From Mnemiopsis leidyi (taxonomy: Eukaryota; Ctenophora; Tentaculata; Lobata; Bolinopsidae), in NCBI GenBank assembly GCA_000226015.1, contig JH153503.1, positions 2,981 through 44,023 of the forward strand: DNA of 41,043 bases. Direction: 5' to 3'. A program made the translations under genes and the position numbers. Within the stretch, counting starts at the first letter, position 1, and every line of letters begins with the position of its first letter. Below, piece by piece: positions 31,821-40,913 of the stretch. The notes under the pieces were generated by a model. The model did not search any database, was not told the origin of the DNA, and saw nothing but the letters and a program-made list of their open reading frames with translations.

Positions 31821-34370
31821 GTATCAATCTTGTCTAACTCCAAGCGCGTTGTCAAGTGGCGTGCTGACAGGTGAAATATCTGTATCAGCTTTACTCTTGT
31901 ATTCTAATTATGTTTATAGCTTTCATGCAAATTTGTTTCTCGATAATTCACATAGGTTGTCGTGAATGTAAATAATCGTAGATAGATCGTTTATCAAGTC
32001 TAGTTTCTTGATAGACTTTAACAGTTCTGCTCCTACACCTCAAAATCGATTTTTTATTACTTCTGTCCTCCTTTTTAAAATCAATTTTTTAATTCTTCTG
32101 TTGAATTGTTGAAAATGATTATAAGCTTTGATTATCGAGTAAAGGGCACTGTTAAGAGACTGGAACCATTAACGTTTAATAATAGAGCAGTGTCGAATAG
32201 AGCAGTGTCGAATAGAGCAGTGTTGAATAGAGCTGTGTCGAATAGAGCAGTGTTGAATAGAGCTGTGTCGAATTTAATGTTTGGCTTAATTTTGCTGCCA
32301 CCAAATGGGCATGGTGATTTTATAAGATGCTGTTTTCCAGTTAAGTTATAAATATAAATTTAAAGAAATTAATTCATGAGATTATAAGGCAGACCTATAG
32401 CGTTGATACTTAGATAGATATAGTTGAATAAGTTAGCACACATGTTGACAGTTAACACCAATTTGATATAGAAAGAACGTAACGACTTAGCTAAAATATC
32501 GCCTTTAATTTAATTGAACAGCAATCAAATTTAACGGGTTTATCGAAGCATATTATCACTACCAGCTAAACAGCTTGCCATATTAATATTATTATCATTG
32601 TGTAGATGATATATAATATTTATAGCAATGAGAGCCATGTAACAGTATCAAAAATGTGACGTCACGACCACAGGCTGTCCTCATGCTACTTTTTCCTAAT
32701 GCAATTTTTTTTATTTTCCAAATTTTCTATATGTCTTCATCGGGGGCGTGGTGGATATGTGATTTTATAGTTTTATGGTTGGAGATAATAAGGCCAAATA
32801 TAGTCAGCTGCAGGTAGACAACCTCCAAAACGTTGCCTTGGTAATCCTTGCTGTAGTAATCATTGCTGGTAATCAATCCTTGCTGGTCCAAAAGTTATCA
32901 TTCACAGGGACCGTTGCATATCAAGTTTTTAAAGTTAGACTTCACCCTTTTAGACTAAAACTAAGTTTTTAAAGTAGTTGACGTTTCTCTCTTATAGACC
33001 AAAGCTTGACTTTCTCAGCGGTTAATTGGGTTTACTGCAGGAAGTGACTTGTGCCAGCTTGTGGGCGGGAAGGAACAAATTTTAATCACTAAAAAGCAAA
33101 AATTGTAAAGTTTGGTACAAAAGTCCAACACGGTCGCACGGTACTTTTCCTAGCAAGTCTGATATAATTAGACTATACGTCAATAATATCTCGCAGTAAA
33201 GTGACGGGAATTGACTGGGTTTTCTTTGTTTTTTATTGTTTTGTTCCAACATATTTAGCCTTGCACTTAATTAAGTAGTGTAGAAATTTCAATTATAAAC
33301 GCTGCCAAAATTTACTTTCGTTTGTTTGATGTCGTCTTCCTTTAAATTAAACTTGAGGATATTTTAGCCGAAATGCACCATTTGAAATTTCGGCAAATTG
33401 ACCACAAGCAAAATGATTTCTTTTCTGATAACAATCAGGCACAAATATCCCTCCAATTGCACACCCTTCATTTCGTAACATCGAATGCATTGCATGGCTG
33501 CATGCAAACATGACCTAACTGATTGCTTTTAACGAGGAGCAGGTAGCCTGCATTAGTTCCATTTCCTATGACTAGTGGTCGTCACGTACTATCTATTAAC
33601 TATTCTTCTGGCGTTATAGGCGGTGAATTTGATAAATTTACCTGTTTGGATTGCAAAAAAAAATAGAATGGTCATGCTGTAACTGTGGGTGCCGAACCAA
33701 ATGAACACCGAAAATACCAAAATAGCAGCAGTAAATGATTCTGCATGAATTCAGCTAAACGGCCTAAAAATGGACAGATTTAATCATTATTATGAGATTT
33801 TAATCGAGAAACCTAAAAGATTCCACATAATCCACATAAATTTGCACATCAACAATAAGCGGAAAATCGATGATTTTCCTGCCGGCCAATTCAACGTGAT
33901 ATTGGACGCAAGATCAACCATCATTGATAAAATTATCGTTTCCTGCATTAACAACTATCGATCAGTAAATCAAGCTTTCCTGCACCCCGCCAAGGCGGTT
34001 CAGCTGCTGTTACGGCTGGTATCAAGCTTGCTGCGACTCTGGGAATGTACAGAGGCAGTTTGCCTTGTACTTTGATACAAATACATGGCGATACCATGAC
34101 TGTAATTGAGTTTTGGTTAAGTAGCATATCTAGCAGCACTTCATGGTATATTATGAACATCCGCGTGAGTGTTTCTGTTCTTTCTGCAGAGCTTGTTTAG
34201 TCTGAATAGTTAGTTTATATGGAGACTGGATTCTTTTATGCATTTTCGACGGCTTTATTTCAACATACAATTACAAGTTATATTTCTTATTACGTCTTTC
34301 TAAACAACCTATTTTAACTTGCAGTTTAGTAATTGCGAACAGTAAACAACATTTGTTTGTGAACAGTTAC
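31821..34370. other. AT-rich region with repeats, no supported gene
   Basis: It includes the 15-bp array at 32181 and a TGACGTCA palindrome at 32657-32664. A 101-codon ATG frame at 33770-34075 has a good start context (aaaaATGG) but overlaps an open frame on the other strand and no domain is recognised. Confidence 0.45.
32181..32270. repeat. 15-bp tandem repeat, six copies
   Basis: Units of aatagagcagtgtcg with c/t and a/t variants, the variants alternating in the last four copies. The length keeps frame, so one frame reads as repeated NRAVS or NRAVL, but no gene is supported. Confidence 0.95.
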
Positions 34371-34797
34371 CAACTTCTTATAAACCACAAACTTTTTTTC
34401 CACAATCTTTTAGACGCCCCACTTCTGTGACATTGTTCTGTTAACTTGAACTGGTTTTGTCTTGGCACGTGACATTGTTCTTTTGACTTGAACTGGTTTT
34501 GTCTTGGCACGTCAGAGGACTTCGCCAACGACAGCCAGTTAACTTTGATTAAGTAATGGGTAACCATGTCCAGGACAAACTCGGCAGTGCGGTTTATCCT
34601 CACTTTTCTGGCTTCACGTTTTCTAAACAGTCCATTTTCATGACTACAGAGACACGTATTTCGGTGAATTTGACCGGTTAGGACTGCCTTGATATATTTC
34701 ATTAGCTGTAACCCGGTCAGTGCTAGTGTATTCCGAGCTTTTTGTGATTTTTCTTTGCGTTTAACAGTAAAAACATCAGTTTTCTGTTCGACCTCCA
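34371..34797 (-). CDS. Possible minus-strand coding exon (phase 1 in, phase 2 out)
   Basis: On the minus strand a very good acceptor (ttgtcatcgtctcccatcttcacatag|TG) opens 141 uninterrupted codons ending AGT TG|gtaact. The exon begins TG, so a preceding A would give ATGGAG. The product is basic with a possible helical first half (ALTGLQLMKYIKAVL) and contains a 14-residue tandem duplication around VPRQNQFK, caused by a 42-bp DNA repeat. No family is recognised. It lies head-to-head with the plus-strand ATG at 34808, and its acceptor tract overlaps the start of that exon. Chance cannot be excluded. Confidence 0.35.
34427..34510. repeat. 42-bp tandem duplication
   Basis: Two copies differing at two positions, each ending ttgtcttggcac; the junction forms a CACGTG box at 34466. 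Confidence 0.95.
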
Positions 34798-34807
34798 CTA
34801 TGTGAAG

Positions 34808-35092
34808 ATGGGAGACGATGACAAAAAGTCTGTAGACCTAGAGAGGGACGGAAATGGCAGTGCAGAAAAACCAGCCCCAGCAGACAGTTGCCCCAGTGAC
34901 ACAGACAGTTGCCCTAGCGACACAGATAGTTGTCCTAGCGACACAGATAGTTGCCCTAGCGACTCTACGGAAAATGAGAATGACGGAGTCCTGCCTGAGC
35001 TAAAGAAGTTCGACCCGAAACCCCAGCCGATCCAGCGGCGAAAGAGCAGCATCCAGAAGATGATAGAGCTGGTCCTGGAGAAGGAAGATGAG
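34808..35092 (+). CDS. Coding exon with acidic Cys repeat and RRKSS site (phase-0 donor)
   Basis: The ATG at 34808 (gtgaagATGG) has a strong context and opens 95 codons to GAT GAG|gtaaga. Layout: acidic start (MGDDDKKSVDLERDG); four tandem DSCPSDT units (26-53) from a 21-bp DNA repeat; a linker with ELKKFDPKPQP; kinase consensus RRKSS (77-81); and an amphipathic helix (IQKMIELVLEKEDE). The next exon at 35361 continues in the same phase and extends the helix. This is one of the clearest two-exon models in the window. The protein family is unknown. Confidence 0.74.
34884..34967 (+). repeat. 21-bp in-frame tandem repeat, four copies
   Basis: Encodes DSCPSDT four times, the last ending in DS. 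Silent changes between copies (agt/agc, cct/ccc) with unchanged protein suggest selection on the peptide. Confidence 0.92.
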
Positions 35093-35360
35093 GTAAGAGT
35101 TAACAGTCAGGTGGGACTAACTCACGTGACCAGTCACCTGACGAGGAGATTGTGTCCGTTACAATGAGAAGTCCGGGCTTGCTGGGTGCAAGGTTTGTCC
35201 AATATAAAGAGGGAGTTAGACAAGGCCTAAACACCTGGCCGGCCGGTCTGCGTTTACACGTTCCCCCAGTTTGTAGAATTGTAGGTCCGTCCCGGTCCTT
35301 GCTCCTTGTACAGAGTTTGTGGTAAATCTGCACTCTTTTCTTTGTTCCAAGTACTTGTAG
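35093..35360. other. Short intron
   Basis: 268-nt intron between 35092 and 35361, with consensus-like ends (gtaaga and cttgtag) and a CACGTG box at 35123. Confidence 0.6.
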
Positions 35361-35489
35361 ATTGCTTCTGATTTGTTGGAGTTTGTGGTGGGAATCATTA
35401 AATTATTCATGAAAAATTTGAGGAGGAGATTATCATGGATCAAAGATATTGATATCAAGAAGTTGACTTCATTCTTCACACCTAAAAAG
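35361..35489 (+). CDS. Coding exon, amphipathic basic helix (phase 0-0)
   Basis: The acceptor ttgttccaagtacttgtag|ATT and the donor AAG|gtaaca bound 43 codons in the frame left by 35092. It starts IASDLLEFVVGIIKLF (hydrophobic helix), then NLRRRLSWIKD with a basophilic kinase site (Ser at position 25), and ends in SFFTPKK. The hydrophobic-then-RRxS-then-KK layout resembles that of 25079-25159, which also ends KK|gtaa; the likeness is in pattern, not alignable identity. Phase 0 out means the protein continues into an exon not seen here. Confidence 0.66.
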
Positions 35490-36343
35490 GTAACAATTGA
35501 ATAACATGTATGTAGTCTTAGCGAATTAGTCGCAAAGATATGGCAAGCACAAAATTAAATATTAAGTTAAGGAGCTCGGCTCTTTTAGGGGTCCCCTAAA
35601 AACTGTTAATCATAAAAAACAAAGTCCCACAACGGTCCCTTTTCCATTAACAAGCAATATAACGACAAATAAATCAAAATACTTGAAGGTCGCAAGATCT
35701 ACTCAGGGTTACTCAGGGTGACATAGTCACCCCATCCCAGCAGCATTAGTCTCGATTTGTTTCCATACACTGGGATACTGCCTTGTTGATAGGTTGACTA
35801 GCTGGATGATTATATTCATCAGGGAGTCAGGGACATTTAAACAATCATTTGCACCACTAATGCTGAGGACCACATTCTCGATTGATCATAATGTAAGTTG
35901 GACACCAACAATTGCCCAGTTGGGTTTGAATGGTCAATATATGTATGAAGGTTAAGTGGTAAGCTTGAGTGGGAGATTATCATTAGGAATAGGTTGATGA
36001 CATGTGGTAGATTCACTTGGCCTGGGCGAACTGCACTTCGTTGACGTATTGATTGTTACATTTTCCGTCAATTAATTGATTAATTGTTTTTTAAATTTGT
36101 CATTAGCTAATCTAAATTCTTTCAACACATTCCTTCACCTCAATTATTTATCTTATTTTCATCATAGAGTTTCGAAACCTTTTTCTCTTTTTCGTATCAA
36201 ACTTACTGCAAATTCACGCGGGTCGCGGATTTATTAAAATGTGAAATTAAAAATCATTCAACAAACTATTTAATAACCAAACAAGTTTACTTCACGGTCA
36301 CCATCTGTATTGATCACAGATCATGAGTTGTATGTCCAGACAA
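35490..36343. other. Intron-like, no gene seen
   Basis: AT-rich sequence with a 9-bp duplication (actcagggt) at about 35701-35719. No supported exon. Confidence 0.5.
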
Positions 36344-36422
36344 CACGTGCAAAACACGTTACCATGGTGAAGTCATCATGGGACTTGAACTTACAGTCAC
36401 GTGTTAGGATCACAGTCACGTG
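36344..36422. promoter_or_regulatory. Cluster of three CACGTG boxes
   Basis: CACGTG at 36344, 36398 and 36417, the last within GTCACGTGAC, a palindrome bound by bHLH-ZIP factors of the USF/MITF/TFE type in animals. It lies just before a candidate first exon at 36435. Confidence 0.5.
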
Positions 36423-36434
36423 ACCACACCGAGG

Positions 36435-36535
36435 ATGCAAATTGTCGTGAATTATCTAATCACGCAGGGAGAACTCCCGTGTTTTATTTGCCACGATTCC
36501 CATTCGACAGATATTTGTTTTGTCGCTTTTGGCAA
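36435..36535 (+). CDS. Weak candidate first exon (phase 2)
   Basis: The ATG at 36435, 13 bases after the E-box cluster, opens 33 codons plus AA, then |gtaaga. The peptide begins MQIVVNYLITQGEL. Its phase differs from the other exons of this downstream set, so it may be a non-coding first exon or chance. Confidence 0.22.
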
Positions 36536-37391
36536 GTAAGACATAAACATCCATCATAATTTATAATTAACCTATCTGCTATTACGATGCGTCTAATTGG
36601 TGAAGTTATTAACGAATGATTGTCAGAATTGTCCGTTGGGTCACAAAAATCGTCCGGAATTTCTTAATAACAGCATCTTTTGAATTTGAAACAAACATAT
36701 TTTGCAACATTAAAATGTAAATTTAGATGATTTTCCCCGCTTAGGTTTATCTCCTTGCAAAATCGTCATTTAACACCGGTTTAAATTTTTCCAATTTCAA
36801 TTTTGTAAAAACAAATCTTTGCCAACGTGAATAAAATTGTATCGCAGTGCATGATAAAAAAACTTGCCAATGATGTTGTAGTACAGACGAATAAAACTCC
36901 ACTTAAATCGTCACGCACATTTCTCTCCCTTAGAATGGTGCGTCACCTTCAAGATAGTATTGTACCTTCTAGGTCGTATTGTTTTTCTCCGTTCATCATG
37001 AATAACAACATAAAACTAATTAACGTTATAAGATATTAAAAACAGGCTGTTAAATTAATCGTCTACAACCTCGTATACCGCAAAGTGAGCAGCATGTGGC
37101 CGTCTGTGTCTCAGTTTTAGCTTTTAAATCTGACACAACCGCTCAACATCTGAATTGTAGACATGATAGAAACGCAAAACTTCCGACAGAAAGCGAGAAT
37201 ACGTGAGTCGTTATATTACATGACGAAACGATTTGCTGATTACCCACTTGAAGTATATATCATATCCTGCATATTCCGCTGCAATATTCGCGTAGTTGCA
37301 GCACCTCAAGGGGAGCCCTCTTTCGATATGACAGGAGTTACGAGAGACGATGAGATGAACTCTTGAGTATTAATCAATATGCGTCTTGCTC
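36536..37391. other. No supported gene
   Basis: A 67-codon ATG frame at 37163-37366 has no splice or domain support. Confidence 0.45.
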
Positions 37392-37597
37392 CACGTGCTA
37401 GTCGGTGTTTCGTCACGTGACAACCACGCTGGTTCCACGTGGCAAACCGTCTGCCACTTATTGGCCTCTCCGCACTTCAGCTAACAGTAATTGTTTTTTA
37501 TCGTGCATTGCTGCGATTTACATCTCACAACCGACGGTACCACCGTGTTGTGTAAGTGTTCCGTGCGTGTTTCTTTCAGGGTGCAACCTCGCACGTG
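37392..37597. promoter_or_regulatory. Probable promoter region with four CACGTG boxes
   Basis: CACGTG at 37392, 37414 (in gTCACGTGAc), 37436 and 37592, in a GC-richer stretch directly upstream of the ATG at 37681. No TATA box is seen. This is the densest cluster in the window. Confidence 0.55.
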
Positions 37598-37680
37598 CAC
37601 TTTGAGATTTGTTGAATTAGCAAGGTTACAGCTCCGTAACGTTCTGTAACTTTTTCGGTTTTAGTTGAAGTTTTGTAGAA

Positions 37681-38229
37681 ATGAACAGTTTGTCGGCCGG
37701 TAACGAAGCTCCATCCGAACATCTCAACAACGTGGTAGTCAACAAATCAACAGTTTCAATGCCCCCTCAACCCAAAAACAGGAAAAGTTCAACAGTCTCA
37801 ACACCTTGCGAGTCGACCACTTTCAACTCCAGAAGAAACTCTCTGAGAAGCCCTCTCCACTCAGCTGCCCCCTCATCAGCTCCAGTGAAGCTGACATCAC
37901 GGAGAAGCTCCCTCGTCCCTCGTCCCTCCTCCCACCCTGAACAAGTGTACAACGTTAACAACTCCACAGTCACGTGTCAGCACCAAGCTATCAGGGTGGA
38001 GGGTGACACCCCGGAACCTCTGACTAGTGTGGTGATCAACAAGTCCACCATCTCCATACTCCCTCCCACTCCGGATACTCCCAAGTGTCCTCCTCCTAGG
38101 GCTATCTCTGTTAACTCTATAAACAATCACGTGACTTCCAGGTCACGTTTTTCCACGGTAACCACCGGTTCTTCTTCGAGATGGGCTAAAGCTGCGTGGA
38201 TACTCGGCCTCACTGGATCTCAGATGAAT
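37681..38229 (+). CDS. Long Ser/Thr/Pro-rich exon, likely first exon (phase-0 donor)
   Basis: The ATG at 37681 (gtagaaATGA) opens 183 codons to ATG AAT|gttagt. High GC and strong coding character. It contains an internal duplication: VVVNKSTVSMPPQP (18-31) and VVINKSTISILPPTP (117-131). It has at least three basophilic kinase consensus sites, RKSS (34-37), RRNS (51-54) and RRSS (74-77). The end is quite different, with a Trp/Ala/Leu-rich segment (RWAKAAWILGLTGS, about 167-180) that may be the beginning of a folded domain. The donor is not a perfect consensus; without it the frame runs to 38325. Family unknown. Confidence 0.72.
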
Positions 38230-38428
38230 GTTAGTATAATGTGCTTTTTTAACGGTATTCTTTTTGGTTATCAATCAGCATGTGTACTGAGTTGGCATTC
38301 CCGCCTCAACAGCTTCTACGTCTAACATTTTGCCAATTGCCAGCCAGGTGGAAGTTATCATTCATAGCGCAAAATTTAATAATTCATTAATGATCATTAT
38401 AATTATTGCTTCAATGATTGATTGATTG

Positions 38429-38701
38429 ATGATGAAAGAAGCTAATTCAGTCCTAGTCCAAATTATAATCATTAAATCCAAGATTGTGGGTGATTGTGCT
38501 GAAGCCAAGTCCAGAGTCCTGCAGATTTTATGCAGCTTTTTGATAATTGGTCACGTGATAGCGTCACACAACTACAAGTCATCTGACCAGTGCTCGATCA
38601 CGCACATTGAAGTATCCAAGGAGAGAGATGCAGCTTATCTCTATAAGAAGCAGCTTGACGATTTAGGTGCACTTCAGGATATTAACATTATAACTTTATA
38701 A
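38429..38701 (+). CDS. Possible coding frame, unsupported ends
   Basis: An ATG at 38429 opens 90 codons to a stop. The second half looks like real protein (EVSKERDAAYLYKKQLDDL). An acceptor-like tgcag at 38535 could begin an exon in phase 2. No donor or polyadenylation hexamer is close. It may be a terminal exon, a small gene or chance. Confidence 0.27.
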   Translation: MMKEANSVLVQIIIIKSKIVGDCAEAKSRVLQILCSFLIIGHVIASHNYKSSDQCSITHIEVSKERDAAYLYKKQLDDLGALQDINIITL

Positions 38702-39594
38702 CTTTCATGTACGTGGGGCACAATTGGAATGAGCAAGAGCTTGAGCCTGTGCTTGTTGTTTTACTAGGTTTTATTTTGTTTGAATTAAACTCGAAGATTT
38801 CGTAGTAACAAAGAATCTAGCATACAGTTCATTTGCCCCACAGGTATAAGTTTTACTCAATGCATCTCTTTTTAATTGATGGCATAAAAGAAATGGACAA
38901 ATTATAATTACCGATTGCAATGCACAGTGCAGTAGGCACTCAGATAGGAAAAAAACAATGTTACTTTCTAGCTGCTCTTTAAATTCTCATTATATAATAT
39001 TACGTCAAATATACCTTGAAAGTAGTTAGAGTTCTCCTTTCACTAGTGACGTTATTTCTGACAAGTAATAATAATAAGGCAGAGAATAAGAGGGCCTAAC
39101 AATTGTTGGACCCTTAGCATCTACCATTATTATCACTGACCCATTAACAGGAGGCACACAAATTTAAAATATTCCAGATGGTCCGGCTATAAATTAATGA
39201 AGTTGTAGTAGTACAATGTATGAATAATAAGCATTAGACACCCCTAGCTGCTCCTTATGACTCTCTGACAATGGAACCACTATAAGGAGGCCGCCAGAGA
39301 GCTATAGTATATAGGATCCATATATAGGACATACTCAAATAACAGTAAGCAGACCGCCATACAAGGAGGAGCAGGCTGGTCCACCTCCTTATCGATATAA
39401 CTATTAGGTCACGTGACCCAGGTCCTAGTACCACTTAACGTTCCTTACGTCCAGGCATTAATGAGCTAATCCGGTCTCTTTGTTCATTGTTGATATCCCC
39501 TGTTAGTGCAGCTGCTATTTGTGGTAGATACAAATCTGAGGGAGCTATTTCCTACTGATATTCGCTAGTTTACAAGATACATATCTTGGAGCTG
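38702..39594. other. No supported gene
   Basis: AT-rich sequence. A CACGTG box lies at 39410 within gGTCACGTGACCc. Partly inverted pieces (ctgctcctta and aaggaggagcag) lie at 39248-39375. Confidence 0.45.
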
Positions 39595-39654
39595 ATGGCG
39601 GCTGTACTGCTGCCTTTGACGAGCAAGATGTCCTTTTCGGGATCAACCGTTATG
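39595..39654 (+). CDS. Possible short first exon (phase 0)
   Basis: The ATG at 39595 has an excellent start context (gagctgATGGCGG). It opens 20 codons to GTT ATG|gtaatt in phase 0, matching the downstream set. The peptide begins MAAVLLPLTSKMSFSG. It lies 180 bases after a palindromic CACGTG element. Short, with a moderate donor. Confidence 0.36.
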
Positions 39655-40087
39655 GTAATTATAAATTACTTGGTGAAGTGTTATTTATTTGAACGCTAAG
39701 ATAATTGTTTATTAGTTGCAGGTCTGAAATAATTCATCTAATTAATATAATAATCCCTTCTAGAATCTATTACCATTACTAGTACTACTTCTACTCTTCT
39801 TTAGCAACAAGAGATTAAGTAGTTAATTGAGATAACTTTATTTATAATTAACTCCTATTATTTTAAATTTTCTATTGCAAATAACAATTCACATAAGTCA
39901 CGTGTATATCTTTACCAAGTGCTACCCGACCCATATTCCCACATATAATGCATAATGCAATCATTAAGTGACCACCTCTACTGAAAGCTCCCTCTCTCTA
40001 TCAACATCAATATGTCTATCAAGTACTCGAGTAGTAAAGCTAATGTAGTTCTGTAGCTCCCGACCGTTCTGGTGAAGGACAACTTAC
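39655..40087. other. No supported gene
   Basis: AT-rich sequence with one CACGTG box at 39899. A few short open pieces near 40000-40110 on the plus strand are broken by stops. Confidence 0.45.
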
Positions 40088-40255
40088 ACCCGGGGGAGAG
40101 AGTGACACTTTAATTTTGCAATAACCAAGACAACTGGTGGTGGAGGAGGAGGCGATCCTGACTCATAAAGCACATACCCTATACCTGGTTGAGCAGCTGG
40201 AGCAGTTCCCACACTCACGCTCCCACTTTCAGTTGCTTGCTTTGTTCGTTCTTGT
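40088..40255 (-). CDS. Possible minus-strand internal exon (phase 2-2), Pro-rich
   Basis: On the minus strand a frame of 56 codon-equivalents ends CGG GT|gtaagt, a strong donor. The likely acceptor is gattaatcag|A (weak pyrimidine tract), giving a frame-neutral 168-nt exon. The peptide includes GSVSVGTAPAAQPGIGYV and a run of six Pro. Plus-strand frames here are all interrupted. It could belong to a gene entering from the right edge. No family is recognised. Confidence 0.33.
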
Positions 40256-40913
40256 CTGATTAATCGGTTGTTAATGGGTTAATTTGGCTGTTATTCGGTT
40301 AGACTGACACAGATATTATACTGATAGGATCCGTCTGCTATTAGATTTTAGGACATGTAGGTAGGCCGTTTGCCTAATAACAATTTTTCAAGGCCAATTG
40401 TTTTCTTTTTCTAGACTTCTTCAAGTACGTTGATCAACTGCTCTGTGCCGCTAAACAAGGAGCAACTTCGTCCAAGCAATTTATCAATCTTATCAAGATT
40501 GTTAAATCCAGCATGCTACAAAGAAAATATTATAATATTTGCATTGTCGTTACTGCCTGCGATTTTTAGCTTAGCCAATTGTGAAAACATAATATTCCAT
40601 ACTATTTATTAATCAAAAACAATAAAGTTGCCTGTAATCGCCTTGATTTGTGACAGCTTAGGACGGCTAAGAATTTTGATAATACGTTATAGTGACATAT
40701 CATATGATTCCTAAAATCCTAAGTTCTGAATCTAAATACTCGCACGATTATGCTAATGACCTTAAAGAGCCGTTTGACAGCCGATATTATCACTAACTTC
40801 CGTTAAATGTTAAATCAGTGCTTTCGATTTATAGTTGTACAACTGCAAGGATCTTTAAACTTTTCATAGTTTAAGCCATTATGTCAGTTTATTAAGTGCC
40901 TTTATTTATCAGA
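40256..40913. other. No supported gene
   Basis: AT-rich sequence; the 60-codon frame at 40430 has no support. Confidence 0.5.

Noticed and set aside
33770-34075. 101-codon ATG frame with good start context
   Set aside because: Overlaps an open frame on the other strand, no domain, no phase link to neighbours; length is within chance.
395-38229. Assigning the locus to a named gene (channel, phosphodiesterase, transporter or scaffold with many N-termini)
   Set aside because: None of the exon peptides matches a family I can recognise; naming it would be a guess.
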